Positions 45,816 through 56,924 of a stretch of 64,000 nt of DNA are shown piece by piece (position 1 is the first letter of the stretch; every line of letters begins with the position of its first letter). The stretch is from the NCBI GenBank assembly GCA_015183035.1, contig JACZZP010000001.1, positions 434,001-498,000 on the forward strand. The letters run 5' to 3'. The DNA comes from Meloidogyne chitwoodi. Its lineage: Eukaryota > Nematoda > Chromadorea > Rhabditida > Meloidogynidae. Both the position numbers and the translations under genes were made by a program. The notes under the pieces were generated by a model, which saw only the letters and a list, made by a program, of their open reading frames with translations, had not been told where the DNA came from and did not search any database.

Positions 45816-46317
45816 GTCAGAAAGAGAAAATGTGACAAAATGCCAATTATTGAAAAAAAATTTTATTTTTAAGGGGATTTTTATGTAGATAGTACAAATA
45901 GAATATATGATAATATTTATCATAAATTAGTGAAAAAAGTATTTATTTAGATAAAAATATGAATTTAAATTCAAAAAATTAAATTTATTTAAAAATCAGA
46001 ATTAATAAATTTTTAAAACATTTTGAGAGAATTCTTAATTTGAATCTTCTCATAAAGACTTTCTATCTGTCGCTATATCACGCTTAGGTTGATTGAAATG
46101 TGTCAAAATGTCGTTTATTTAAAACTACTTCAATATAATTTTAATCTTTATTTATTTAATAAAATTATTTAAATTAATGATTGATAAAATAAATAATTAA
46201 ATATTTTAAAATATAAAAAAATAAAAAATTAACAAATCTAATTTAAATAAAGTTTTATTTCTTTAATAATTCAAATAAATTATTTTGATCTTTCCCCATT
46301 TTACCTCACACTTGCTA

Positions 46318-46490
46318 GTATAAAAGAGAAACATTTTAACAAAAATAAACTTTGTGATTCCATTCTTACGTTTTCTCTTATATTTCCAACAAGATGTTTC
46401 GGAATTTTAATTTTCGATATTTTTGAAATTTTTTTGATTTTCGATTTTTTTAGTTTCGAAACATCTCTGAAATTCCCAATTGTTTTATTG
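46318..46490 (+). promoter_or_regulatory. Leader cassette promoter of A11
   Basis: GTATAAAAG at 46318 after ACCTCACACTTGCTA, then CAAGATGTTTCGGAATTTT facing TTTCGAAACATCTCTG (46390-46470), then CCCAATTGTTTTATT and the micro-exon at 46547. Confidence 0.7.
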
Positions 46491-46546
46491 AATATTAGCT
46501 TTCTATTTTTAGCTTAAAATATTTTAAAACATTTTCTGCCTACAGG

Positions 46547-48022
46547 ATGCCCAATATTGTATGTTTATTTTTAGAAATTTATTTAAAGATTAAGGTTAGG
46601 TTTTTAAGAATTTATTTGAGAATTTATTGCTTAAAAATATTTTATTTAAAATTAAAAAAAGTTTTTTTAGTTTCAAAAAATTGCAAATCGGACAAGGAAA
46701 TTCTTCACTCGTCAAAGTATTTCTTTTATTTTTTAATTTTTATTAAATTCATTTTTTAGAAAACTCCTATAAATTTAACAAAGAACATGTTATTGTGAAT
46801 GAAACAGAGAAAGATGGTTTTTTAAATTCTTTTTTTAACCTAAAAAAATTTAAGAAAAAATTATGGAATATTTACCAGCAGAAATTCAACTTAAAATTTT
46901 CAAAAATCTCAGCTTTGATGAATTACACAAAATGAAGCAAACCAATAAATACTTTTGTAATTTTATTAATAAATACAAAGATGAATTGGCTCGCAAAAGA
47001 TTTGAAAGAGTCTTTTTTATGATAGATTCAAAGTTTGAGAAAATTAAATTTCGTTGCTTGTCTAATTCACGTGTGAGAGATGTTGCAAATAATTTTCCTT
47101 TGAGTAATAATCTTCAAGAAAAGGTTTTTATTTTATTAAATTTTATTTTATTTTTCCTTTTTTAGTGGAAATTTGCTTTGGATAAACAAATTCCTCTTTT
47201 TGTATTAAATACAGCAATTTATGACAAAATCGATATTTTAATCTATTTTATTAAAGGTAAATATTAAATAAAATTAATTTATTTAAATATCTTTATTATT
47301 TAATAGAAGGATCGAAGTTTATTAATTTTGCTCTGAAATTACCCTTAATTCCTCAAAACATTGAGGAAATGAAAATTGTTCGTTTTTGGTTAAAGCAAAT
47401 CTCCAACTGTTTTTTTAATTTTATTCAATGCAATTATTTTATCAATCCAAAAATGATTAAATTACTTTTTGATAATGAAGAAATTGCTAAATTAAAGTTT
47501 AATTGCGGAACGGCTATTCTTTACTTTGATAAACAAAATGTTGATATTTGGAAATTTACTGTTGATCATTTGGGTATGAGTGAATGTCTTATGATAAAAT
47601 TTCCCTTTGCATGGGAACAACTAGAAGCTACAGAGGATGAAAACAATTTTTTATTAGAATTATTGTTAAATGAAGGTTATAGAATTCCTTATGTTACTTT
47701 GAATCATAATAAGAATCTAATTGTTGTTTACAATAATCTTATAAATGTAAGTAGTGTATTTTAAGGTCTTTATAATTCTAAATTTTAGTATCTAGAAACA
47801 TCAACAGATTTGTCAAAAATGGTGGCTAAAATTACATTTTATTGCTGCTGGCATGGTTCTGACTTAATTAACAAAGGAGTTGGAATGGGTGAAAACGACG
47901 ATGCAAAATATTATAAAATTACAAATATTAATGATCCTAAAAAGGAATTTTTAATTAAATGGCATTTCCTCTTATCTGAACTCAATTTTATTGGATACGT
48001 TGAAATTAATCGATTATATTGA
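46547..48022 (+). CDS. F-box protein, subfamily A (A11), leader-exon type
   Basis: Leader: ATG-CCC-AAT-ATT with a GTATGT donor, then FQKIANRTRKFFTRQ, then KNSYKFNKEHVIVNETEKD, in phase to EKIMEYLPAEIQLKIFKNLS. F-box exon to PLSNNLQEK, WKFALDKQIPLFVLNTAIYD, the middle module (LPLIPQNIEEMKIVRFWLKQ, INPKMIKLLFD, GYRIPYV, VYNNLINV) and the last exon (MVAKITFYCCWHGSDLINKG, YYKITNINDPK, EINRLY). Complete and open, so it is the best-preserved leader-type copy. An internal ATG is present, so a short isoform could start at 46863. Confidence 0.8.
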
Positions 48023-48822
48023 AATTAATTTGTTTTGTTTTGTTTCTTAACTTTTATTTTTACTTGTACATATATTTTGTGGTTTTTAATTAAATTTATT
48101 TTTAAATATTTTTGTATTGCATTTCCTCAACTACTTTTATCTAATTCTTTTGGGTAAGGGAAAAACACAATCTTCCAAAATACAGTCCAGACAAAATACA
48201 ATCTCCAAAACAACGTTTAAAAAAATATTTTAAGCGATTTATTATATTTTAAATTAAAATAAACACGTTTCTTCGCATTTTTCAATGTTTTTATGAGATA
48301 TTTTAAGTTTTCAGTAAAATATGTTTAACCAACTCAAAGAGAAACAAAATATTTTTTTAGAAGGTGTTTTGGTCGGATAATGTTTTGTTCGAATTGTATT
48401 TGTTAGGATTTTATTTTGTTTGAATTGTTATTTGCCTCGACACGAATTCTTTTAAATTAAAATACCAGGTGATTAACTGTCTGCGACTGAATGGCACTAA
48501 AAAAAAAAAGACGATTGAGTGCTTAGTTATTTTTGGTGTATTTATTTAGGATTTAATTAGAAATTAATTAAAAGATGACAAATTCACAGATAAACACCTT
48601 CATTCAAATTATTTCAAATTTTGTTAAATTTTATCCCTTAAAAGAATGTTCAAATATTGTTTTTGTAATTTGACTTTGTTTGTATTAAATGGAATAAATT
48701 AGTATTGGGAATTTTGAAAAAACCGGAGGGTTACGGTATTTGAAAAAGAAATGACCAGCCAAATGAAAGTTTATGAAAAAAGTTTTATTTAAATTATTTT
48801 TTAAAGTTCTTTCCACACAGTT
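48023..48822. other. Intergenic between A11 and defensin-like gene 3
   Basis: No gene seen. 48165-48450 has facing AT-rich repeats (CAAAATACA, TGTATTTG) and may be a degraded inverted-repeat element. Confidence 0.4.
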
Positions 48823-49498
48823 TTAGTTGGTGTTACAAAAACATTGTCTTTTCGCATCTTTCCACTTGCAATGTCCACCATTTTTTCCCTCATCGTAACA
48901 AATTATTCTACATTGACCTGAAAACCAGCAATGACCTTAAAATAAAAATTTGATTATTTTTAAATAAAAAATATTTTAGGGATTGATTTGTTTTTTGGGT
49001 TGGGGTTTGTTTAATTATTTATTTAAAAATTTTTTTCTTAACTTGAAATTTCGATGCATCTATGGCAGTGATGCAAAAGTTCCAAAATTTCTACGGAGCT
49101 AGTTCCAGTTACGAAACTGCATTTTTAATTTTCATTGTTCCAGTTCCGGAACTATTGTGGGGTGAGGAACTAGTTTCGAGCCAGTTCCAGTTCAGGAACG
49201 AGTTCCAGAACATATTCCAGAACTTTGCTAGTTCCGTAGTTCCAAACTTGAAACTTGATAGTTCCGGAACTGAAACTGTAACTTTCGCATCACTACCTAT
49301 TGGTCATCTTTTTTTTTTTTATAAAGAAGAGGTCAGAGATTGTTAAATTGGATATTATATAAAAAAAATTTAAAAAAAAATATCCTCGATACCTTTAAAT
49401 TTTCCACTTGGAACTTCACCGGCTAAAACACCTCCTCCATTATTATTTAAATTAATTATTAAAAAAGTAGAAATTAATAAAAATAAAATAAATTTCAT
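48823..49498 (-). CDS. Defensin-like secreted Cys-rich peptide 3 (classic CS-alpha-beta spacing)
   Basis: Two exons (49498-49393, 48935-48823), 72 aa. Signal peptide MKFILFLLISTFLIINLNNN, GGGVLAGEVP. Mature part with six Cys: C-x5-C-x3-C-x9-C-x8-C-x-C, with CRIIC, NGGHC and QCFCNTN visible. GGxC before the beta strands and the final CxC are what arthropod and mollusc defensins show. The mature part is Lys/Arg-rich, so probably cationic. Splice sites AAAG|GTATCG and TTTTAAG|GTCATT keep the frame. The intron holds a CAGTG-ended element (49066-49295). Function as an antimicrobial or host-directed peptide is inferred. Confidence 0.78.
49066..49295. mobile_element. About 230-bp hAT-like MITE in the intron of defensin-like gene 3
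   Basis: Ends CAGTGATGCAAAAGTT and AACTTTCGCATCACTA. The inside is rich in GTTCCAGTTCCGGAAC short repeats. The flanks CTATGG and CTATTGG resemble a decayed duplication. No ORF belongs to it. Confidence 0.6.
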
Positions 49499-49519
49499 AT
49501 TTTTTAAAATAAAATTAAA

Positions 49520-50383
49520 TATTTAAATTCAAAATTATTTAATATTTTTTAAAATAAATTGAGAATATTTGATTTTTAAGTCTGCTTATTTGAAATTTTT
49601 AATTTAATTTAAAATTAATTTTTTGTTTAAACAAATGTAAATATTGAATTAAAACTTTTTTATTTTATTTAATAAAATAATTTTTTTATTAATATTTAAT
49701 TATTAATAAGACATATTTTATTAAAAAATTAGTTAAATTAAAAAAAAAATTTATTTAGGTAATTAGAAAAAAAATTAGTTAAAAGAGAGGGGTAAATGCA
49801 AAGTTTAAAATTAAAAAAAAAAGATAAAAAAGATTTTTTAATTTTATTAAATAAATATTTAAGCAACTGAATTACCTACATATTTTAATTTTATTAAATA
49901 TTAACATTTTTAATATTGCTTTTTTTAATTAAATTTGAAAATCTACTACTCAAATTTTTTAAGTTAACCAATTTTTTTATAATGGGACACATATATTAAT
50001 TTTGGGACGCATTTACACTGATGGGACGCATGTCCTAAGGTAGAGCCGAAATTAATTCAAATAAGTTTCTATTGATTTTTTAAAAATTTAATTTTAGGAA
50101 TATAAATATTATTAGGTTGGCACCGAAACGTCCATGGCCCCGAAACGTCCATGGCACCGAAACGTCCAAAATTAATTTATTAATAATTTAGAAATTAATT
50201 CAAACAAAATTTTTATTTTTTATAGTAAAATTAATTAATTTGTTTATTTAAAAAATTATTGACTGTCTAAAAAATGAAAAAAAGAAAAAACAATTTAATT
50301 ATTTATTCAATTGAAAGGGGAAAATAAAAATACCATATACCTATTAAAATTTCACCTATTAAATATATTATCGTTGTGAGCAC
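49520..50383. other. Intergenic: upstream region of defensin-like gene 3 plus short repeats
   Basis: 49600-49980 parallels the upstream region of defensin-like gene 2. TTTTGGGACGCAT and GGGACGCATGTCCTAAGGTA with GAGCCGAAATT near 50000 recur at about 36265-36312. GGCACCGAAACGTCCATGGC is tandemly repeated at 50119-50170, a variant of the GGCACTGAAACGACC motif. Confidence 0.55.
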
Positions 50384-51915
50384 CTAATTATTAAATTTAT
50401 GAATTCCAATAAATTCGACTAAATCGCTTCCTTCTTTTTCGAATTCCCATATAATTCTAAAATTTATTTTAGGATCATGCATATTTGTAATTTTATAACA
50501 TTTTTTTGTATTGTTTTCATCCATCAAAACTCCTTTGACAATTAATTTAGAACTTTGCCAATAATCACAATCACAATTCAAAAATTTAATTGTAGCTACC
50601 ATTTTTGTCAAATCTTTGGATGTTTCTAGAAGCTAAAATATTTATTTATTTTTAATAAAACAATCTGCTTACATTTACAAGATTATTGTACATTAAAATA
50701 TTATTATCATTGAGTTGATTCAAAATAATTTTAGGAATTCTATCGCCTTCAGTTAACAATAATTCAAATAAAATATTTCTGTCCTTCTTTGTTAATCTAA
50801 TAAACAGAAAACTAATAACAATATCTTCTCTAATAAACAAACGATCCAAATTAAATTTCCAAATATTAATTTTGACTGTTGTAAGAAACAAAAACGTGCT
50901 TACAATCAATTTTTAATTTAGCAATTTCATCATCTTCAAAAAACAATTTAAACATTTCTGGATTGAAAATAAAATATTTCAATTGAATAGTGTCAAAAAC
51001 ACAGTTGAAGAGTTGCTTTAACCAATAACGAACAATTTTCATTTCCTCGATGTTTTGAGGATGTAAAGGCAATTTTAAATGAAAATTGTTATTCTGTGTG
51101 ACTTCAATGTCATCTATTAAATATAAAAAAAAATTAATCTATTTAAATTTTTTTTAAATTGAACCTTTAGATAAAATGATCAAAGGTTCAACAATATTAT
51201 TTTCAGATGGCTCTGTAGAAGCTCTCAGTGTTAAAATAATCTCCGGAATATTCAACAGAAAAACACTCATATGATTATCCACAGCAGATTGCCACTAAGA
51301 AAAAAGAGACGATAAAATTTAATAAAATGACAACCTTTTGTTTAAGTTGATTGTTCAAATAAAAATCGTCTGTTGGAACAACTTTTTTAAAAAGACGTCC
51401 TCGATGAGATGCAGAAGAAAGTTTTACCTTTATAAGAAAGTCGGTTGTGAACCATAACAGATTGAATTCTTTACAAGCCAAATTTCCTTCATATTTATAG
51501 ATAACACCATAGAAATGACGATTGGTTTGTTTAAAGTTGAACAAATCATCGTAATTGAGATTTTTAAGAATTTTGAGTTGTACCACTTCAGGCAGATTTT
51601 CCAAAATATTTCCTTTAATTTTTTTAAATTAAAAATAAAAAAGTGAATATTTAAAAAACCATCTTTCTCTGTTTTATTCACCACACAATGGTCTTCTGTT
51701 TTAGAAGTAGAAGAGTTTGCTAAAAAAATTAATTTAATAAAAATTAAAAGAGATACTTTGATGAATGAATAAATTCCTTGTCCGATTTGCAAGTTCAAGC
51801 TAAAAATTTGAATTTTAATTTAAAAAATAAATTTCAAATAAAAATGATTCAAGTTTTCAAAACCTAACCTTAATCTTTAAATAAATTTTAAAAATAAACA
51901 TACAATATTAAACAT
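50384..51915 (-). pseudogene. F-box gene, subfamily A (A12), leader-exon type, frameshifted
   Basis: Leader: ATG-TTT-AAT-ATT with a GTATGT donor (51915), then LELANRTRNLFIHQ, then TNSSTSKTEDHCVVNKTEKD, in phase to GNILENLPEVVQLKILKNLN, where the usual ATG is TTG. F-box exon to NNQLKQK, WQSAVDNHMSVFLLNIPEII, the middle module (LPLHPQNIEEMKIVRYWLKQ, FNPEMFKLFFE) to VFVSYNSQN. Two bases appear missing at about 50875, and the continuation INIWKFNLDRLF, GDRIPKI, MYNNLVNV is in another frame. The last exon is normal (KLIVKGVLMDENNTKKCYKI). Either a recent pseudogene or an assembly error. Confidence 0.65.
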
Positions 51916-51969
51916 CCTGTAGACAGAATTTTTTTAAAATATTTTAAGCTAAAAATAGAAAAGAAAATA

Positions 51970-52130
51970 TTTAATAAAACAATTGGGAATATCAGAGATG
52001 TTTCGAAACTAAAAATATCGAAAATCTGAAAAATATCGGAATTTCGAAACATCTCTGTTGGAAATATCAAGGAACATATAAGAATGGAGTAATGAAAATT
52101 TATTAAAGCTAATATGTTTCTCTTTTATAC
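51970..52130 (-). promoter_or_regulatory. Leader cassette promoter of A12
   Basis: GTATAAAAG (52130-52122, minus strand) after ACCTCACAATTTCTA, then CAGAGATGTTTCGAAATTCC facing TTTCGAAACATCTCTG (52060-51993). Confidence 0.7.
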
Positions 52131-52640
52131 TAGAAATTGTGAGGTAAAATGGGGAAAATTGTCATTTGACAAAATGCCAATCGTGTCTATTTGAATACCT
52201 AATTAAATACATAATACTTACAATCTTAGAGTTGGGAACAGGTCCCGTTTCCGGGTCTTTTTTCCCCATATTTTCGAATTGGGCACACGATTTTAAAGTG
52301 GGATAACTGTACTCGAACAATTGAAGATGGGAAAAGTTATTAGCAATTTTTGGCTTAAATTAATTATGTTCCACTTGGCAAAAAAGTTTGAGTGCTATTC
52401 TCTCTCAAACAGCTTTATTAAAAAAGAAAGTTTGACTGTCTGCTGTCTTTCATTTTTAACCATTCTATTACCATATCTTTATTTTTCTCAAATTCACAAA
52501 AGAAAATTCAATAAATATTAGTTAAATAATTGAATTTTTTTTTATATTTAAATATTATTTTAATTTATAAAATATTTTAATTTCGATATTTTTTAATTGT
52601 TTTTAGAATTTTTCAACAATAATTAAGAGAAATTAAAAAA

Positions 52641-53895
52641 ATGAAAAATTTATCTTCTTATGAACAAATTGATGTTTTAAAATTTGTCAATTTTGATCAA
52701 TTATTTTCTATTCAACAAACCAATTATTATTTTAATTTATTAATTGAACAAAATAAATGGATATTAGCATTAAAAGAATTACATAGGATTTCAATTGTAA
52801 TTCTTTAGTTTTATTTTTATTTATTTTCTTTAGTATATACTTGATGAAGATCATGATAATATGATTGACCAATCGAATATTTTATATTATCCAATAGATG
52901 ATGAATTATTAACAAAGGTTTGTTTGATATTTTTAAAATCAATCCTGTGAATTTTTTATTTAAATTTTATTTAATTCTTTTAAACTGTCTTTTTAAGTGG
53001 CAATCTGCTATGGATAAACAAATTCCATTATATGTATTTAATGATTTGTTAGAAACTCCTTTTGATATTTATATTGCTTTGTCTAACAGGGGTATTACTT
53101 TGATCTAAATATTTTTTAAATTAATTTAATTTGTCAGGTAATCATTTTGTTTTAAAACTGCCAAAATACCCAAAAAATATTGAGGAAATGCAAATTATTT
53201 ATTTTTGGTTAGAACAATTATTTCGTTGTTCTTTTGAAAAAGCTGAATTATATCATCTTATATTTAATCCTGAAATGATTAATTTATTTTTTGGAAACAA
53301 CAAAAATATTAAATTTAATATACAAGCAATAGATAATTATCCCATATATTTTTTAAATTCAAGCTACAAAAATATACTTAAATTTATTTTTGATCATCTT
53401 ATTATTACAAAAGAAATGAAAATAAATTTTCATTGTATAGACAATGTAGAAAAACAGCATAATATTATTTTGAAATTACTCTTAAATTCAGGCAGAAGTA
53501 TTTATTGTGTTTTAATTGAAGAATTTAAAGAGACTTCAAAATTATTTAATTTAATTATAAATGTAAGTTAATTATTTATTAAAATTTGGGGAATTTTAAT
53601 AAAATCAGTTATCCAATTAATTTAATAAATTAAATTATTTAGCATATTAAAATGTCAACGACATTGTTCAGAAATTGTGTCTAATATTAAATTTGGTTAT
53701 AGTTATAAAGTTTCTTTAAAAATGGAGAATAAAGTAGACAAAATTGTAAAAGATGGATATCAAAAAATTGGTTTAATTCAATATAAAAATGATTATAATC
53801 CAAAAATTAAATTTTTGGCTAAATTTTATTATATTGGACCCAATGATGATAATATGATACGCAAAATTCAAATTGAAAGAATTAAGGAACGATAA
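52641..53895 (+). CDS. F-box protein, subfamily B (B5), last exon frameshifted
   Basis: MKNLSSYEQIDVLKFVNFDQ, LFSIQQTNYYFNLLIEQNKW; ILDEDHDNMIDQSNILYYPI; WQSAMDKQIPLYVFNDLLET; the middle module from about 53137 (GNHFVLKLPKYPKNIEEMQI, FNPEMINLFFG, FNLIINV). The last exon begins HIKMSTT but lacks two bases before CSEIVSNIKFGYSYK, so the main frame ends soon after. The remainder (YKNDYNPKIKFLAKFYYIGP, IERIKER) is intact in another frame. B2 has a shift at nearly the same place, so check whether an alternative acceptor is used instead. The upstream block at 52388-52475 is shared with B1. Confidence 0.65.
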
Positions 53896-54068
53896 TTGTT
53901 TACTGTTGTTGCTGATTTAATTAATTTATTTGATTTTTGATATTATTATTTTGATAAAATAAATTTTAAATGATTCTACATTTTAATAAAATAATTTATT
54001 TTTATATTTACTTTTCTATTGTTCTTAAATTTTAATAAATTTCTAAATTAAATTTTTAGATAAAAAAT

Positions 54069-56055
54069 ATGAAAAATTTATCAATTTATGAACAAATTGA
54101 TATTTTAAAATTTCTCAATTTTGATCAATTATTTTCTTTTCAACAAACCAATTATTATTTTAATTTATTAATTGAACAAAATAAATTGGCATTGAAAGAA
54201 TTAGAATACATTTCAATAGTTATTCTTTTGTTTTATTTTTTTAACATTTAGCTCTTTTAGAGTACAATTTATGAAAATTATTTGATTGATAAATCGTATG
54301 CTGAATATTTTATTGATCAATCTAATTTTGTATATTATCCAGTGAATGATGATCTTTTGTTAAAGGTATTAATCTTTTAATTTATTTTAATAAAATTGTA
54401 AAGTTTAAAAATAAATTTTAATAAAGTATTATCAGCAAAATTAATTTGTTTTTTAGTTACAATCTGTTATTGATAAACAAATTCCATTATATTTATGTTA
54501 TAATAATAATGAATATCTGAGAGCTAAACACTATTCTTTTTCTTTATTAACTTCAAAAACAAGTATTTAATTAAATTAAAAATATTTAAATATATTTTTA
54601 AATTTAGAAAAATGTTTAAGGTTTGAATTGCCAAAATACCCAAAAAATATTGAACAAATGAAAATTATTTATTTTTCGTTAGAAACTTTATTTTGCTGTT
54701 CTTTTAAAGAAGTTGAATTTAGTCATGTTATATTTAATCCAGAATTTATTAATTTACTTTTTGAAAACAACAAAAATTTTAAATTTTATATAAAAACGAG
54801 AAGGTTTTCTATATTTTTTGACAAATTTATCTTCAAAAATCAATTTGAATTTGTTTTGAATAATTTGGTTATTAAAAATTATATAAAGTTAAATTTTGTA
54901 CATTTGTACAATATAAAAGAAAGAAATAATTTTTTATTAAAATTACTCTTGCATTCAACCAAAAGAATTCCTTGTGTTATTATTTATGATATTTATAATC
55001 CTTCAGTATTATATAATTTAATTATAAATGTAAGTTAATTATTTCGTAATAGGAAAATTGAGCAGTGGAATATTGGGCAGTGGAGAAACAGTACAAAAAC
55101 TTGCAAGAAAATATAAAAATACATGAAATACAAAAATACATGAAATACAAAAATACATGAAATACAAAAATACATGAAATACAAAGATACATGAAATACA
55201 AAAATACATGAAATACAAAAATACATGAAATACAAAAATACATGAAATACAAAAATACATGAAATACAAAGATACATGAAATACAAAAATACATGAAATA
55301 CAAAAATACATGAAATACAAAGATACATGAAATACAAAAATACATGAAATACAAAGATACATGAAATACAAAGATACATGAAATACAAAAATACATGAAA
55401 TACAAAAATACATGAAATACAAAAATACATGAAATACAAAAATACATGAAATACAAAAATACATGAAATACAAAAATACATGAAATACAAAGATACATGA
55501 AATACAAAAATACATGAAATACAAAAATACATGAAATACAAAAATACATGAAATACAAAAATACATGAAAATTACAAAAATACATGAAATACAAAAAATA
55601 CAAAAAATACATAAAAAATATTGTGTTACTGATGTATTTTTGTTTGTATTTTTCATGTATTTTCTTGCAACTTTTTGTACTGTTTCTCCTCTGCCCAATA
55701 TTCCGAGTACTGCCCAACTTTCCACTGCCCAATTTTCCGGGAGCCAATTATTTATAAACATTATGAATATTTATATTTTTTATTTTAAATTTAATTTATT
55801 TAATTTTAGTATATTAAAATGTCAACAGATTGTACAAAAATAGTGCCTAATATTAAATTTGATAGATATTCTCAGGTTTATTTAAACATGGAAATTAAAG
55901 CAGACAAAATTAAAATTGATAAACAACAAAAAATTGGTTTTTGTGAATATAAAAATGATTATAATTCTAAAATTAAATTTTTGGCTAAATTTTATTATCT
56001 TGGTCAATTTGAAGACGATAAATTCTCAAAAATTGAAATTAAAAGAATTAAATAA
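54069..56055 (+). CDS. F-box protein, subfamily B (B6), with a transposon in its last intron
   Basis: MKNLSIYEQIDILKFLNFDQ, LFSFQQTNYYFNLLIEQNKL (two residues, WI, lost before LALKEL); STIYENYLIDKSYAEYFIDQ; LQSVIDKQIPLYLCYNNNEY (Trp replaced by Leu); the middle module from about 54607 (LPKYPKNIEQMKIIYFSLET, FNPEFINLLFE, YNLIINV). The last exon from about 55810 reads YIKMSTDCTKIVPNIKFDRY, with CEYKNDYNSKIKFLAKFYYL, IKRIK. All frames are open. The last intron is stretched to 780 bp by the element at 55052-55738. It starts 174 bp after B5 ends. Confidence 0.78.
55052..55738. mobile_element. 687-bp inverted-repeat element carrying a minisatellite
   Basis: Left GGAAAATTGAGCAGTGGAAT, ATTGGGCAG, GAGAAACAGTACAAAAACTT; right AAGTTTTTGTAC-type complement and CTGCCCAATTTTCC. 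The arms pair over about 85 bp. Flanking AATTATTT on both sides (about 55037 and 55746) suggests an 8-bp duplication if the true ends lie 7-9 bp further out. The centre is the 17-bp array. Confidence 0.7.
55108..55612. repeat. Minisatellite, 17 bp x about 27
   Basis: Near-perfect ATGAAATACAAAAATAC units, some with AAAGATAC. On the minus strand all three frames stay open (FHVFLYFMYF-type), giving 168- to 241-codon artefact ORFs. Confidence 0.95.
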
Positions 56056-56059
56056 GAAT

Positions 56060-56440
56060 ATAATTGTTTAGAATTTTGTCAAATTTTTTTAATTTATTTT
56101 CTGATAAAAATTATTTTAACTTAAATTTAATTTTAAAATTATTTAATTTTTAATATTTTCTATTTTTTAATATCTACATTTTATCATTTTTTTCTCAGTT
56201 TTCTAAAAATAATTTAGAGATGTTTTGTGTTCGAAATGTTTTAATTTAATGTTTTTGTTTTATTTTGTTTGATGTTTTGAATTAAGGAAGTCTTTGAACC
56301 ATTTATGATAAGTTTATTTATGTTTATGTATTTTTGTTTTGTTCTCAAGGAATGTTTATAAGTATTTATGTTTTTATTGTTCATGTTATTTGTGTGTTTT
56401 TGCTAGCGGAGAAGGGCGACCAACTCCAAAAGTAAATAAA
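56060..56440. other. Intergenic, AT-rich
   Basis: Between B6 and fragment A13; T-rich with repeated TTTATGTTTATG-type runs. No gene seen. Confidence 0.5.
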
Positions 56441-56443
56441 AAT

Positions 56444-56716
56444 TTAATAAACCTTTTGTTGAAGATGATTACTTAAAGGAAAATTGATTGTTTGTTTCGA
56501 AATATTCTCTTCACAAAATGGAACAGAAAAGTTTGACTTTAAATAAAGTGAATTTGTAAAAAATAAATGCTTGAATTTTTTATGATACAGCAATTCATCT
56601 TTATATTTTTTAATAAAATAATAAAAGTATTTATTAATTTGTTTAATTGTAAATAATTCATCGAAGTTGAGATATTTGAAAATTTTAAGGTGAATTTCTG
56701 CTGGTAAATATTCCAT
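56444..56716 (-). pseudogene. F-box subfamily A first exon only (A13)
   Basis: MEYLPAEIHLKIFKYLNFDE, LFTIKQINKYFYYFIKKYKD to FPLSNHLQQK, ending at a GTTTATT donor. No following exon is found toward 56400, where the DNA becomes unrelated. The 5' side keeps TTTTTAGCTTAAAAAATAATGG, as in intact copies. Confidence 0.75.
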
Positions 56717-56924
56717 TATTTTTTAAGCTAAAAATAATTAAAAAATGTTAAATTAATTATAAATAAATTATTGCAAATTTAGCAAATGATAAAAAGATAG
56801 AAAAATTAAAAAAAATAATTTATCAAATCAAAAATGAAATTTCAAAAAATAAAATCAGATAATTCAAAAAAGAATTTAAAAGTTCACCGATTAAAACAAA
56901 ATTTAATAATCTCAACAAATCTTT

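Noticed and set aside
46547..46759. 70-codon single-exon protein MPNIVCLFLEIYLKIK
   Set aside because: The frame reads through a GTATGT donor; the first four codons are the leader micro-exon and the rest is intron.
49062..49346. 94-codon frame MAVMQKFQNFYGASS
   Set aside because: Falls within the CAGTG-ended element in an intron; composed of GTTCC short repeats.
15895..52060. Heat-shock element in the TTTCGAAA hairpins
   Set aside because: The hairpins contain TTTCGAAA but not the regularly spaced nGAAn triplets needed for a heat-shock factor site; left as an unknown element.
55022..55761. Three overlapping frames of 168-241 codons (FHVFLYFMYF repeats)
   Set aside because: By-product of the 17-bp minisatellite; all three frames on one strand are open, which no gene would show.
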